This document shows, piece after piece, positions 55,722 through 63,747 of a DNA stretch of 64,000 nucleotides. Location: contig NZ_JAMLIX010000001.1 in assembly GCF_023953965.1 (NCBI RefSeq), forward strand, positions 2,976,501-3,040,500, read 5' to 3'. How positions within the stretch are numbered: the stretch's first letter is position 1; each line of letters begins with the position of its first letter. This stretch comes from Bosea sp. (in: a-proteobacteria). GTDB taxonomy: Bacteria; Pseudomonadota; Alphaproteobacteria; Rhizobiales; Beijerinckiaceae. Both the position numbers and the translations under genes were made by a program. The notes under the pieces are model-generated. The model saw nothing but the letters and a program-made list of their open reading frames with translations. It made no database searches and was not told where the DNA came from.

Positions 55722-58700
55722 TCAGCTCCGCGACGGCGCCGCGGATCCTGCCGCCGCGCCGTCGGCGGGCGAGGGCAGCTTGCCGGCCGCCGGCGCCGGG
55801 CTTGCGCGCATCGCGGCGGAATAGGCCGGGTAGCGCTCGCGATAGGCTTTCAGGAATTCGGAGAGGGTGTCGGCGTTGGCGGTGGCGCGCGCCATCTCGC
55901 GGATGTCGGAGGCGCGGCCGCGATCAGCCCCGGTGACGAAGGCGAAGGTGCGCGCATCGGGGCCGCGCGCCATCTTGGTGGCGAATTTGCTGCGCAGCCG
56001 GTCGAGCGACAGGCTCTCGCCGGCCATCACATAGGAGACGCCGGCGCGCATCACGTCGGCGCGCTCGCCGTCGCTGAGCGCGTCCTCCCCGCGCCAGCTT
56101 TCGCCGAGCAGGCGCTCATAGGCTTCGCCCGCCTCGCGCCAGCGGCGTCCGGTCCAGTGGATGTCGGCGCGCAGCCGGTCGATCTCGGGCCCGCGCTCGC
56201 CTTCCAGCATCTCCAGCGCCTGGTCGGTACGGGAGAGATCGGACAGCCCCTTGGCCTCGAGCAGGAGGCGCGCGCGCTTGACGTCGGCCGGCAGCTCGAC
56301 GAGCCGCGTGGTGTTGAGCGCGCGCACCGCATCGGCCGGCTTGCCGTTCATCAGCTCGATCATGGCGAGCCGCGCCGCAACCGTCGAGCGCGCGGCGCCG
56401 GTGAGCCTCCGGTCCATCTGGTATTTCAGGATCTCGGCGGCCTGGTCGAGCAGGTCGAGCTCGACCAGCCGGTCGGCGAGCAGGCGGGTGATCTCGTCGC
56501 CGCGCCGGCCGATCGGCAGGAACTCCTTGAAATCATAGAACAGCGCCAGCGCCTCGATGCGCGGCAGATCGGCGAGCCCCGCGCCGCTGAACAGTTCGGC
56601 GAAGCGCTGGGCCGTCTCGTCGTGCATGCGCCGGGTCAGCGGATCGTCGGGGAAGTTCTCGTTGGCGCGGCGCGCGACCATGAAGGCGTCGCGCCAGCGC
56701 TGCCGGTCGACATAGAGCCGGCCGAGCTCGGCCAGCGCCTCGATCTCCAGCCGGCCGCCGCGCCAGATCACCGCGACCGTCTCCAGTCGGGCGACGGCCT
56801 CGTCGGGCTTGAGGTCGTCGCGCTTTTCGGCGTCCGCGAGCTTGACGGCGCGCAGCTGCGCCTCCGCCGCGACGGGGCGGCTCCTCGCCTCGAAGAGCGG
56901 CCTGTAGCCGTTCATCGCGGCGTCGGGGTGGCCGCCGACGTCGTCGAGCATCGCCTGCAGCAGGGCCAGACGCTCCCGCTCGAAGCTGCCGGGCGGCATC
57001 TCGGCCAGCGCCTGGATCTGCCGCTCGGCCACGGCCATGTCCTGCTGGGCAAGCGCCGCGCGCGCCATCGCCTCGCGGAACTCACCCCGAAGATCGGCCG
57101 GATAGCGCTCGAGCACGGTCTCGCTGCGGCGGAAGTCGACGAGCGCCTGGGCGTTGCGGTTCAGGCGCTGCTGCATCAGCGCGCGCCAGAGCCCGGTCTC
57201 GGCCTCGTCCTTGATCGGGGCGGCCTCGAAGGCGGCGAGCGCCTGCTGGTCGCGATGCAGGCCGGCCGCGACGACACCCTTGAGGAAGAGCGCCTCGCGG
57301 TTGCCGCGCATCGCGGCGTCGTCGGCCAAGAGCGCGTTCAGCACGCCCGCGGCCTCCGGCATCAGGCCGTTGGCGGCATAGAAGCGCGCCAGCGCCAGCC
57401 GGGCCTGCGACCGGCGGCCCTGCGAGGTGTCGCTGGCGTCGAGCATCAGGGCATGGCCACGCTCGCGCAGGTTGCCGGCGCGCAGCCTCGCCCAGTCGTC
57501 GGCGTCGAGCAGGGGTGGGGCCTCAGGCCTCGCCTCGGCCGACGCCTCGGCCTTGGCGGCGGGCGTGCCGACATCGAGCGAGACGGTGAGCCCGCCGCCG
57601 CGGCCGATGCGGATTTCGCCGGTTCCGGCCCGCACCGCGATATCGTCGGCCTGGGGCTGGACGGCGAGCCCCTGCGCGGTGCGCAGCAGGCCGAACTCGA
57701 CGAAGCGGTAGGGCTTTGGCGTGAGCCGGGTCGGGCCGGTGGCGGTCGCGACCGCGACGGGCAGGCCGCCCGGCCCCGATTCGAGCCAGTGGACGCCGGT
57801 CAGGCCGGCGAGTGGCACGGTGACGATGGTCTGGCCGCGCTCGTCCATGCCGCGCTCAGGCGCGACCGGGCTGGCTGGCCGGCCGGCATCCTCGCCGAGG
57901 TCGAGCGACCAGGCCGTGCCGTCGTCGAAGAGGCGGGCGAGCGGCTGGCCCGCGAGCCTGAGCCTGACGAGGGTGACCTTGCCCTCGCGCGTGACCGTGC
58001 TGTCCGCGATCAGCCCGGGCAGCAGCCCGGAAAGCCTGGCCGGATCGATGGTGTCGCGCGTGTCGAAGACGAGCGTCATGACGCCGGCGTCGAGGAAGGC
58101 GGCGGCGCCCGTCGGGCGGGGAAAGCGGAAGTCGAGGCGCTTGCCCTCGGCCGCGATGGTGACCGGACCGGGCGGCGGCTCCGGCTTCGCCGGCGGGGCG
58201 GCAACAACGGGGGCGGGCGCCGCGGCGGGCTGAAGCGCGGGCGCGGGCTCGGCCGTCGGGGCAGGAGCCATCGGGGCAAGAGCCGTCGGGGCCGGGGCCG
58301 GCGCAGCGGCGGGCTTGCCGAGATCGGCGAGCGAGAGCGCCTGTTCCTTGATCGGGCGCAGCAGGTCCACGACCAGCCCGGTCTCGTCGCTGAAGCTGCG
58401 GGCCTGCCAGTCCGCCGGCAGCGACAGGGTCAGGCTCAGCGCGTTCTTGCCGGCGTCGAGCGCGGCAAGTTCGATGCCGGCCGGCAGGGCGGCGCGGATC
58501 GCATGCGTCTCGATCGCCAGCGGCCGGTCGAAGACGAGCTTCAGCGCGCCGTCGGCGAGCTTGCTTGCGAGCTTGGTGTCAGTCGGGGCCGTGAAGATCA
58601 GGCGCTCCAGCGTCGGCAGGCTCGCCGCGCGCATCGTCATGACCGCGGGGGGCGCGGCCGGCTGGCGCGCCGCGTCCCTCGCCTTGGCCTCGGCGAGGCG

Positions 58701-59207
58701 CAGCCGCTCGGTCAATGCGGCGATCGCCTCCGGCGGCGGGCCGGGCAGGACGCCGGACCAGTTCTGCGGCAGGAGGTCGATGAAGGCCTTGTCGCCGGCC
58801 TCGATCAGGTTCGCCTTGTAGGCTTGGGTCAGCGCGAGCCGCAGGCCGCGCCCGTCGGGATCGAGGCGGGCGATCGAGACGTAAGCCGGCAATTCGCGGG
58901 CGATCCGCGCAGCATCGAGCGCAACCTCGCCGTCGAAGGCGACGATCAGCACGCCGTTGGCGATGCGGATACGGGTCTGGGTCGGGGCGTCGAAGCTGAG
59001 CGAGAGGCGGCCGAAGCCGGCCGGCATCGCCTCGCCGCTGAGCTTGGCGCCCGCGGCGAAGGCGGGCGTCTTCAGGCCGGCGGCGAGCGTGAGAGCGGCC
59101 AGCCCGATACCGAAGGCGAGGGAACGCGACAGACGCAAACCGTGACACCCGACCAAACGCGACAGCGGGCCGCCTGACGCCTTCAGAACGCGGCGGCCCT
59201 CCGACAC
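55722..59207 (-). CDS. Very large TPR-containing exported protein
   Basis: 1161 aa. A signal or anchor segment lies near residues 26-50 (LAFGIGLAALTLAAG). The N-terminal 500 residues have beta-strand repeats of AMIN-like character (RLSLSFDAPTQTRIRIANGVLIVAF, in part) broken by a Pro/Ala-rich linker. The C-terminal half is helical with TPR-like repeats (ARLALARFYAANGLMPEAAGVL, ALAELGRLYVDRQRWRDAF, in parts). GTG 59207 is poorly supported; TTG 59138 just before the signal sequence is a better-looking alternative. Related proteins sit near motility genes in Hyphomicrobiales, and motE-fliM lie 3 kb away. Function unknown. Confidence 0.75.
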   Translation of the reverse strand: MSEGRRVLKASGGPLSRLVGCHGLRLSRSLAFGIGLAALTLAAGLKTPAFAAGAKLSGEAMPAGFGRLSLSFDAPTQTRIRIANGVLIVAFDGEVALDAARIARELPAYVSIARLDPDGRGLRLALTQAYKANLIEAGDKAFIDLLPQNWSGVLPGPPPEAIAALTERLRLAEAKARDAARQPAAPPAVMTMRAASLPTLERLIFTAPTDTKLASKLADGALKLVFDRPLAIETHAIRAALPAGIELAALDAGKNALSLTLSLPADWQARSFSDETGLVVDLLRPIKEQALSLADLGKPAAAPAPAPTALAPMAPAPTAEPAPALQPAAAPAPVVAAPPAKPEPPPGPVTIAAEGKRLDFRFPRPTGAAAFLDAGVMTLVFDTRDTIDPARLSGLLPGLIADSTVTREGKVTLVRLRLAGQPLARLFDDGTAWSLDLGEDAGRPASPVAPERGMDERGQTIVTVPLAGLTGVHWLESGPGGLPVAVATATGPTRLTPKPYRFVEFGLLRTAQGLAVQPQADDIAVRAGTGEIRIGRGGGLTVSLDVGTPAAKAEASAEARPEAPPLLDADDWARLRAGNLRERGHALMLDASDTSQGRRSQARLALARFYAANGLMPEAAGVLNALLADDAAMRGNREALFLKGVVAAGLHRDQQALAAFEAAPIKDEAETGLWRALMQQRLNRNAQALVDFRRSETVLERYPADLRGEFREAMARAALAQQDMAVAERQIQALAEMPPGSFERERLALLQAMLDDVGGHPDAAMNGYRPLFEARSRPVAAEAQLRAVKLADAEKRDDLKPDEAVARLETVAVIWRGGRLEIEALAELGRLYVDRQRWRDAFMVARRANENFPDDPLTRRMHDETAQRFAELFSGAGLADLPRIEALALFYDFKEFLPIGRRGDEITRLLADRLVELDLLDQAAEILKYQMDRRLTGAARSTVAARLAMIELMNGKPADAVRALNTTRLVELPADVKRARLLLEAKGLSDLSRTDQALEMLEGERGPEIDRLRADIHWTGRRWREAGEAYERLLGESWRGEDALSDGERADVMRAGVSYVMAGESLSLDRLRSKFATKMARGPDARTFAFVTGADRGRASDIREMARATANADTLSEFLKAYRERYPAYSAAMRASPAPAAGKLPSPADGAAAGSAAPSRS

Positions 59208-59607
59208 GCTAGCGCGTCAACCATAATGGGGTCTTAACGCCGCTGTTTCCCCGACCGCGATGTTTACGGCCGTTCGGCCGGCCGCTTGCGGATTTTTGCA
59301 GGAGCATGGTCCGCGCCCGTTTCGCGGATGCCCGCTGCGGGTTTCCAGGGCCGCAAGCCGCTGACGGCTCCATCGTGCGATACAGAAAGCGACCCCGCTT
59401 TCCGCTGGGGAAGCGGGAGGTTAATTATTGCCAGTTTGGCAAATTACGGTTAAAGGCTGAATTACCTGTTTGGCAATTTATGGTGATGACCTACAGTTCC
59501 TGCACGTCCAGGCGCGGTCCGAAAGGCGACAACTTTCCCGCTATTGACGATCTGTCAACCTCTGTGTGAACGTGAACATAATGGGAACATAAGTTGCGTG
59601 GGGGATC
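59208..59607. other. Intergenic region left of the XRE island
   Basis: 400 bp with no credible gene. It separates the TPR gene (leftward) from the small rightward gene at 59608. Two TTGCC-N5-GGCAA type operators lie at 59428-59476. The stretch from about 59420 to 59600 is AT-richer than its surroundings. Confidence 0.55.
59428..59476. promoter_or_regulatory. Pair of XRE-type operators upstream of the small gene at 59608
   Basis: TTGCC-AGTTT-GGCAA at 59428-59442 and TTACC-TGTTT-GGCAA (one mismatch) at 59462-59476, starting 34 bp apart. They match the operators at 60014-60087 between the divergent repressor and Cro-like genes, so the same repressor probably acts here too. Confidence 0.7.
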
Positions 59608-59820
59608 ATGGATACCGATACGGAGCTTATTTCGGTCCTTTCCGAACTACAGTCCCTCGGACCGGAGCGCCGGGCGCAGGCGCGTCGGTTCCTTCAATTT
59701 CTGATAAGCGAAAGCGAACGTACATTCGCACTTCCCCAATCACCCCGCGATCGCGAGCCTGGCGGAGGAGGGCCAGATCTTCCTGGTCCTCCTCGGTCAG
59801 CGGAACGTCCTCCTTCGTGA
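59608..59820 (+). CDS. Small protein overlapping the XRE repressor gene in antisense
   Basis: 70 aa. ATG 59608 follows GTGGGGGATC, and two repressor operators lie 130-180 bp upstream. The first 38 residues look like a real helical protein (LISVLSELQSLGPERRAQA). The rest (PRDREPGGGGPDLPGPP) is low-complexity and is antisense to the repressor C terminus. It overlaps the repressor gene by 194 bp tail to tail. It may be genuine, or only the 5' part of a decayed gene. No family recognised. Confidence 0.4.
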   Translation: MDTDTELISVLSELQSLGPERRAQARRFLQFLISESERTFALPQSPRDREPGGGGPDLPGPPRSAERPPS

Positions 59821-60004
59821 GAAGACGCTCCCGCGGAACTCCGAGCGCGGCGGCGAAGCGATCGATATGCTTGACCGACAGGTTCCTGCGGCCCTTCTCC
59901 AACCGGCTCACATAGGAAATCGAAAGCCCGACGCGTTCTGCCAATTGCTCCTGTGTCAGTCCGCGCGCTTCGCGGAGAGCCTGAATCGCGTTCTCATTCG
60001 TCAT
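59627..60004 (-). CDS. XRE-family helix-turn-helix repressor (phage-type)
   Basis: 125 aa. ATG 60004 is used because the DNA-binding domain begins just after (IQALREARGLTQEQLAERVG, then LSISYVSRLEKGRRN); the upstream in-frame extension to 60079 runs through the operators. The C-terminal half is short and basic. It is divergent from a Cro-like gene with three TTGCC-N5-GGCAA sites between them, the layout of a phage or mobile-element switch. The last 60 residues are antisense to the gene at 59608 and may not be conserved. Confidence 0.85.
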   Translation of the reverse strand: MTNENAIQALREARGLTQEQLAERVGLSISYVSRLEKGRRNLSVKHIDRFAAALGVPRERLLTKEDVPLTEEDQEDLALLRQARDRGVIGEVRMYVRFRLSEIEGTDAPAPGAPVRGTVVRKGPK

Positions 60005-60013
60005 TCCGAGACT

Positions 60014-60087
60014 TTGCCTTTTTGGCAAAAATGATCCAGAGCCAAATAGGCAAATTTGTTCTTGACTTACATTTGCCAAATCGGCAA
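60014..60087. promoter_or_regulatory. Three tandem operators between divergent repressor and Cro-like genes
   Basis: TTGCC-TTTTT-GGCAA (60014-60028), GAGCC-AAATA-GGCAA (60039-60053, degenerate left half) and TTGCC-AAATC-GGCAA (60073-60087). A TTGACT at 60063-60068 would place the third site between -35 and -10 of the Cro-like gene. The arrangement of three sites resembles the right operator of lambdoid phages. Confidence 0.75.
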
Positions 60088-60098
60088 ATGTTGCGACT

Positions 60099-60341
60099 AT
60101 GAACGCACTGGATGCCTATTTTGCCGAGACGGGCGAGAATGCCTATCGTCTGGCTGCCAGGATCGGATGCTCGGCGAGCACGATCACGCGCCCGCTGCGT
60201 GGAGATCGAAACCCCAGCGTGAGGCTGGCGAGACTCGTCGAGCGGCATACGGGCGGCAAGGTGAGCGCCCAGCAGTTCATCGCAATCTGCATGGACGCGA
60301 CGTCCTCCGCCGAACCCTTGATCGCCGAGGCGCGTCGATAG
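60099..60341 (+). CDS. Cro/YdaS-like small DNA-binding protein
   Basis: 80 aa. A compact helix-turn-helix is visible (YRLAARIGCSASTITRPLRGDRNPS, in part). This is the length and pattern of YdaS/Cro-like partners encoded opposite phage repressors. It lies directly right of the three operators. Its stop codon (TAG) abuts the ATG of the next tiny frame, implying a small operon. Confidence 0.78.
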   Translation: MNALDAYFAETGENAYRLAARIGCSASTITRPLRGDRNPSVRLARLVERHTGGKVSAQQFIAICMDATSSAEPLIAEARR

Positions 60342-60440
60342 ATGCCCGTCGGCTCCGCCATCATCGTGCCGGCCTTGCCCGCGGCTGTACCGGTCGGCGC
60401 GGGCCGGTTGCTCCTTCTCGTCGTTCCGGGAGGCGACTGA
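60342..60440 (+). CDS. Possible 32-aa peptide in the Cro-like operon
   Basis: The ATG directly follows the Cro-like stop. The peptide is hydrophobic with a single possible membrane segment (IIVPALPAAVPVGAGRLLLL, in part). No homologue recognised. Support comes only from tight spacing and the next, better supported frame. Confidence 0.3.
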   Translation: MPVGSAIIVPALPAAVPVGAGRLLLLVVPGGD

Positions 60441-60442
60441 CC

Positions 60443-60535
60443 ATGGCGGTCGTCACGCATCTCATTGCCGCCTCCGTGGGCGCCTGCATCGGTCTCTTCG
60501 TTGCCGTGCTCTGCTCGACGGCAAGGGGCGACTGA
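60443..60535 (+). CDS. Possible 30-aa membrane peptide
   Basis: ATG 60443 has GGGAGG at 9 nt, a strong ribosome site. The peptide is almost entirely one membrane helix (LIAASVGACIGLFVAVL) with a short basic end. It resembles the tiny membrane peptides found in phage early operons, but no family is assigned. Confidence 0.42.
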   Translation: MAVVTHLIAASVGACIGLFVAVLCSTARGD

Positions 60536-60606
60536 CACATGCAGGCCGTCCTTCCCGGCTCGGCACGGGGGCGGCCGCTGGCAGTTCGCTGCCGGCGGTT
60601 CGGACG

Positions 60607-61011
60607 CTACTGCGGATATTTCCTGGAAGCCGTGCCGACAGCCGTCGGGGCGCCATTGGCGTCACGCGCCGTCACGGTCCAGTCGTAATCGTGAACCTCT
60701 CTTCCCGGCGGATTCGGGCCGTTATACACGCCCGAAATGGTGCCGCACGGGATTGCCATGGACGCTCCCTTGACCGGAACGTCCCCGCCGCCGTGGTTCC
60801 ATTGCGGCACTTGCCGATCCTTCATCCGAAGTTCCAGAACCTTGCTGCCGGCCGGAATCCCGCTGACCTGGAACGATGGCGAGGTTCCCTGGCACCAGGC
60901 GAATGAAACCGCCAGTTTTGGAAGGGCCGCGCTCGTCGCCGGTGATGTGCGGCTTTCGTTGCAGCCCGCGACAAGGGTTGCTGCGACAGCAGCAAGGGCA
61001 AGCGATCTCAT
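60607..61011 (-). CDS. PEBP-like lipoprotein (YbhB/YbcL-type)
   Basis: 134 aa. Lipobox LVAGC at residues 13-17. The mature domain reads like a shortened phosphatidylethanolamine-binding protein: SFQVSGIPAGSKVLELRMKD, then NHGGGDVPVKG and PCGTISGVYNGPNPPGREVHDYDWTVTA (in parts). PEBP-like proteins bind anions or lipid head groups; no enzymatic role is established for most. The ATG 61011 directly begins the signal peptide; the open frame extends to 61149 without support. It is convergent with the small phage-like genes. Confidence 0.82.
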   Translation of the reverse strand: MRSLALAAVAATLVAGCNESRTSPATSAALPKLAVSFAWCQGTSPSFQVSGIPAGSKVLELRMKDRQVPQWNHGGGDVPVKGASMAIPCGTISGVYNGPNPPGREVHDYDWTVTARDANGAPTAVGTASRKYPQ

Positions 61012-61176
61012 CAGCCTTGTTACCTTCGTATCGATCAAAACCGGCGTGTCGCAGCGTATTGCGGTTCTCCATGCTGCCATAGGGCATTTTCTTTGTGAAG
61101 AGTGCCGTTGCGCTGGTGGGTTGATTCCCATACGTTTCATCAGGCCCATACGGGTTGACTGAATCTGGAGATCGCT

Positions 61177-61443
61177 GTGATTCGAATTTTGGCTGTATCG
61201 CTCCTCGTTGGCGGCATTTCATCTTCGGCATTTGCCCAGCCTGCAGGGATGAGCCAAACCTGCAACGACGTTTATCAGAAGTATTCGGCTGCGCCGGGGC
61301 CGAAGGCTTTCGCCAAAGGCAGGACCAAGGGTTGCGGCTACAAATACGGTGTTGAGAGCGTGGCTGCGGCAAGAAAAGCCGCCTTGGGCTTTTGCAACGG
61401 ATACGGCGGAGATAGCTGTCGGGTCGTCGCCTCGTCGAAATAG
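61177..61443 (+). CDS. Small secreted cysteine-containing protein, function unknown
   Basis: 88 aa from GTG 61177 with CTGGAG upstream. A signal peptide ends SSSAFA near residue 20. Four cysteines remain in the mature part (TCNDVY, GCGYKYG, FCNGYGGDSCRVV), suggesting two disulphides. The ending ALGFCNGYGGDSCRVVA resembles short periplasmic domains of the DUF4189 kind; this is a weak resemblance. A strong terminator follows. Confidence 0.6.
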   Translation: MIRILAVSLLVGGISSSAFAQPAGMSQTCNDVYQKYSAAPGPKAFAKGRTKGCGYKYGVESVAAARKAALGFCNGYGGDSCRVVASSK

Positions 61444-61482
61444 AGACGTTTCCGCGCTTGCGTCGCTCTTCAAAGCAGCCGA

Positions 61483-61516
61483 GGCCCGGTCCAGCGGAAG
61501 CGTGACCGGGCCTTTT
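61483..61516 (+). terminator. Rho-independent terminator of the small secreted-protein gene
   Basis: Stem GGCCCGGTC/GACCGGGCC with a 12-nt loop, followed by TTTT. It lies 40 bp after the stop at 61443. Confidence 0.78.
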
Positions 61517-61552
61517 CGTTCACTTCTGCCCTTCTCGCGCCGGCGTTCGGCG

Positions 61553-62329
61553 TCACAGCCTATGCTTGCTGACGATATCGGAAGGCTTCATCCAGCCGAG
61601 CTGGACCGATCGCGTCATCTCTTCCAGCAAGGTGGCGAGGCGCGGGTCGGCTTCATCGAAGAAATCGATCATCCGGACCCGCTTCGGGCCCGGCTGTGTC
61701 ATCTGGCGGATCGAAGCGAGATAGACCGTTCCAGTCGAGCCATCGAGGACGAAGGGGCGGTCGTTCACGCGAGCCTCCACGAGGCCATGCGCTCCCAGCG
61801 CCGTATTGAACAGGGCGATCTCCGTCACCTTGATGGACGGGAACAGCGCTTTGGTCGTCTGGGAGATGAAGAACATGGATTGTGAGCAGTTGAGCGTATC
61901 GTCCTTGGCGATCTGCCGGGCGTCGGTCGAATCGCTCGCGCCATAGGCCCCGAGCTGGCTCGTCAGCCCCGTCAGGAAGAACAGGAAGGTCACCTCGTCC
62001 GAAGGCGAGGGAATGACGGCCGCGATCTTGGCCGCGATCAGCTCCTTGCACTTCGCAAACTCGGACCCGAGCGCATCATAGTCCGCCTTCACCGCCGGCA
62101 CCGCGTGACTGATGCAGGCCTCGACCGGAGCCAGGCTGGGGTGGTGATCCTGCTTCAGCAGGTTCACCGCCTGCTGTTCGAGAAGAGCGATGCGTCTCGC
62201 ATCGGCGAGGCTGGCATACCGCAGAATCTTGATGGCCTGACGCTGCGGATGCAGAACGAGCTTGTCGAATGCAACAGCGCCTCCGGCGAAGGCAATGATT
62301 GCAGATACCGCTATAGCGGTCCGTTTCAT
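61553..62329 (-). CDS. Exported protein with transglutaminase-like Cys-His-Asp pattern
   Basis: 258 aa. The N-terminal hydrophobic segment (TAIAVSAIIAFAGGAVAF) acts as a signal or anchor. The C-terminal half contains Cys148 (TLNCSQSMFF), His181 (ALGAHGLVEARV) and Asp196 (PFVLDGSTG), spaced 33 and 15 residues. This matches the order and spacing of the transglutaminase-like core. The strand text AHGLVEARVNDRPFVLD mirrors the family's HAWVEV...W.xLD. ATG 62329 is preferred over 62392. The reaction could be transamidation or proteolysis, or none; no named family assigned. Confidence 0.6.
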   Translation of the reverse strand: MKRTAIAVSAIIAFAGGAVAFDKLVLHPQRQAIKILRYASLADARRIALLEQQAVNLLKQDHHPSLAPVEACISHAVPAVKADYDALGSEFAKCKELIAAKIAAVIPSPSDEVTFLFFLTGLTSQLGAYGASDSTDARQIAKDDTLNCSQSMFFISQTTKALFPSIKVTEIALFNTALGAHGLVEARVNDRPFVLDGSTGTVYLASIRQMTQPGPKRVRMIDFFDEADPRLATLLEEMTRSVQLGWMKPSDIVSKHRL

Positions 62330-62491
62330 GAGTGAAGCCCGTATTCTTTTTAGACGAACTAAAATATAGAGCTCATCAAAGCAGTCGTCCATGGCTCAAT
62401 CAGCCGTAAATCCCGTTCTTTCCATGCCTCTGTTGCATGGCAGCCAAGCCCTGACCGCCTCTATAATCCATGTGCTCTTGGGTAATACGGC

Positions 62492-63283
62492 TCAGCGCTG
62501 CGGCGCGGGAGCGATCGCCGGCAGTTCGTTGCCGGGCAGGGGGGCGTCGTTCGCCACGCGCTCGATGCCGGCGCCGCGCCCGCTCGTCGCCAGCGCGACC
62601 GTCAGCTTCTCGGCGCGCTCGGGCGACATCGCCGCCAGCACCTCGGACATCTTGCGCGGATTCATCTGCTCGACCACCGGCACGAGCACGTCGAGGCCGA
62701 GCCGGTCGAAGACGCGCGCGGCGTCTTTCGGCTTCATGTTCTCGTACATGATCACGAGGTTGCGGATGGCCTTGCTCTCTTCGGCGGAGGGCTTGCCGGC
62801 CGTGCCGCCGCTCTTCTCCTCGAGCGCCTTGAGATCGCCGACGCGCCCGTCGAGCTTCTTCTCGGCGGTGTCGAGCAGGCGTTCGCGCATCTCGAGTTCG
62901 CGCATCCGGCTCTCCAGCTCCTCGCGTCGCTCGCCGAGGCGCTCCAGAAGAGCCTTCTCGGCCGGCGAGGCCGGCTGGGCCGAACCATTCATCAGGCCGG
63001 CCTTGTTGGCGGGATTGGCGGCGCGGGCGGCCTGCGCCTTCGCCTCGGCCTCCTCTTTCTCCTTGGCCTTCTTTGGATCGGGCGAAGGCACGGAGCCGGT
63101 CGTCTCGGGATCGAAGACGTCGGGCGCATGGGCGCGCGCGATGACCTTGGCGAGGCCCCAGACCTCCGGCTCGACCGGAATCCGGCCGGGGCCGGGCTCG
63201 GTCGTCCAGGCGATGAGCTTCAGCGCGAGCAGGCTCATGGCGCCGAGGATCACGGCCGGCAGGAGGCGGGGCCGTTCGATCAC
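62492..63283 (-). CDS. motE: Flagellar motor chaperone-like protein MotE
   Basis: 263 aa. One N-terminal membrane helix (LLPAVILGAMSLLALKLIAW) is followed by an acidic/basic linker, a long coiled coil (residues about 110-175) and a C-terminal MgtE-N-like domain (NLVIMYENMKPKDAARVFDRLGLDVL, in part, with NPRKMSEVLAAM). In rhizobia MotE is a periplasmic chaperone of MotC. GTG 63283 overlaps the DUF6468 stop by 4 nt (GTGA), so the larger open frame to 63538 is rejected. It belongs to the fliM operon. Confidence 0.88.
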   Translation of the reverse strand: MIERPRLLPAVILGAMSLLALKLIAWTTEPGPGRIPVEPEVWGLAKVIARAHAPDVFDPETTGSVPSPDPKKAKEKEEAEAKAQAARAANPANKAGLMNGSAQPASPAEKALLERLGERREELESRMRELEMRERLLDTAEKKLDGRVGDLKALEEKSGGTAGKPSAEESKAIRNLVIMYENMKPKDAARVFDRLGLDVLVPVVEQMNPRKMSEVLAAMSPERAEKLTVALATSGRGAGIERVANDAPLPGNELPAIAPAPQR

Positions 63284-63735
63284 GCCGCCTGTTCCTCCAG
63301 GCGGCGGGCGGCGCGGGCGCGGATGGCGGCGGCGGACTGGGCCGCGCTTTCGAGGCGGGAGACCGGCGCGGGTGCGGCAGGCTCCTCGGCCGGGGCGGGC
63401 TTGGCGCCGACGAGGCCCGCCGCGCCGACGATCTTGCCGATGCGCTCCATCACGGCCTGGCCGGCCTCGACCTGGGCGGCGAGATCGGCGGCGTAGCGCT
63501 CGGCCGTGCGCAGGCGTTCCTCGAGCGTGCGGTCGCAATCGCCCAGCGTCGATTTGAGCCCGGCGATGGCGCGCTCGGCATTGTCCGTCGCGGTGATCAG
63601 CGCGCCGACGGTCTGGCGCATGCCGGCCTCGTCGGCCTTCAGGCGTTCGATGCGCCGGGCCAGGATGAAGCAGGTGACGATGGTGGCGACGAGGAGGCTG
63701 GCGACGAGCCCGTCGGCGATGAGGTTGATCGTCAT
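63280..63735 (-). CDS. DUF6468 flagellar-operon protein
   Basis: 151 aa. One N-terminal membrane helix (LVASLLVATIVTCFILARRI) is followed by a coiled-coil region with LKADEAGMRQTVGALITATDNAERAI (in part). This is the wording of the DUF6468 family found between fliM and motE in alphaproteobacteria. An Ala/Pro linker and a short basic end follow. It lies 12 bp after fliM and overlaps motE. Function unknown, presumably motor related. Confidence 0.85.
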   Translation of the reverse strand: MTINLIADGLVASLLVATIVTCFILARRIERLKADEAGMRQTVGALITATDNAERAIAGLKSTLGDCDRTLEERLRTAERYAADLAAQVEAGQAVMERIGKIVGAAGLVGAKPAPAEEPAAPAPVSRLESAAQSAAAIRARAARRLEEQAA

Positions 63736-63747
63736 GGCATCCCTGGT

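Noticed and set aside
55437..59177. Plus-strand frame of about 1246 codons opposite the TPR gene
   Set aside because: Antisense shadow; composition is Arg/Gly/Ala-rich without motifs, while the minus strand has a signal peptide and TPR-like repeats.
60539..60688. A 49-codon frame starting at ATG 60539 after the tiny membrane peptide
   Set aside because: It overlaps the end of the PEBP-like lipoprotein gene in antisense, has no clear ribosome site and an Arg-rich, non-protein-like translation.
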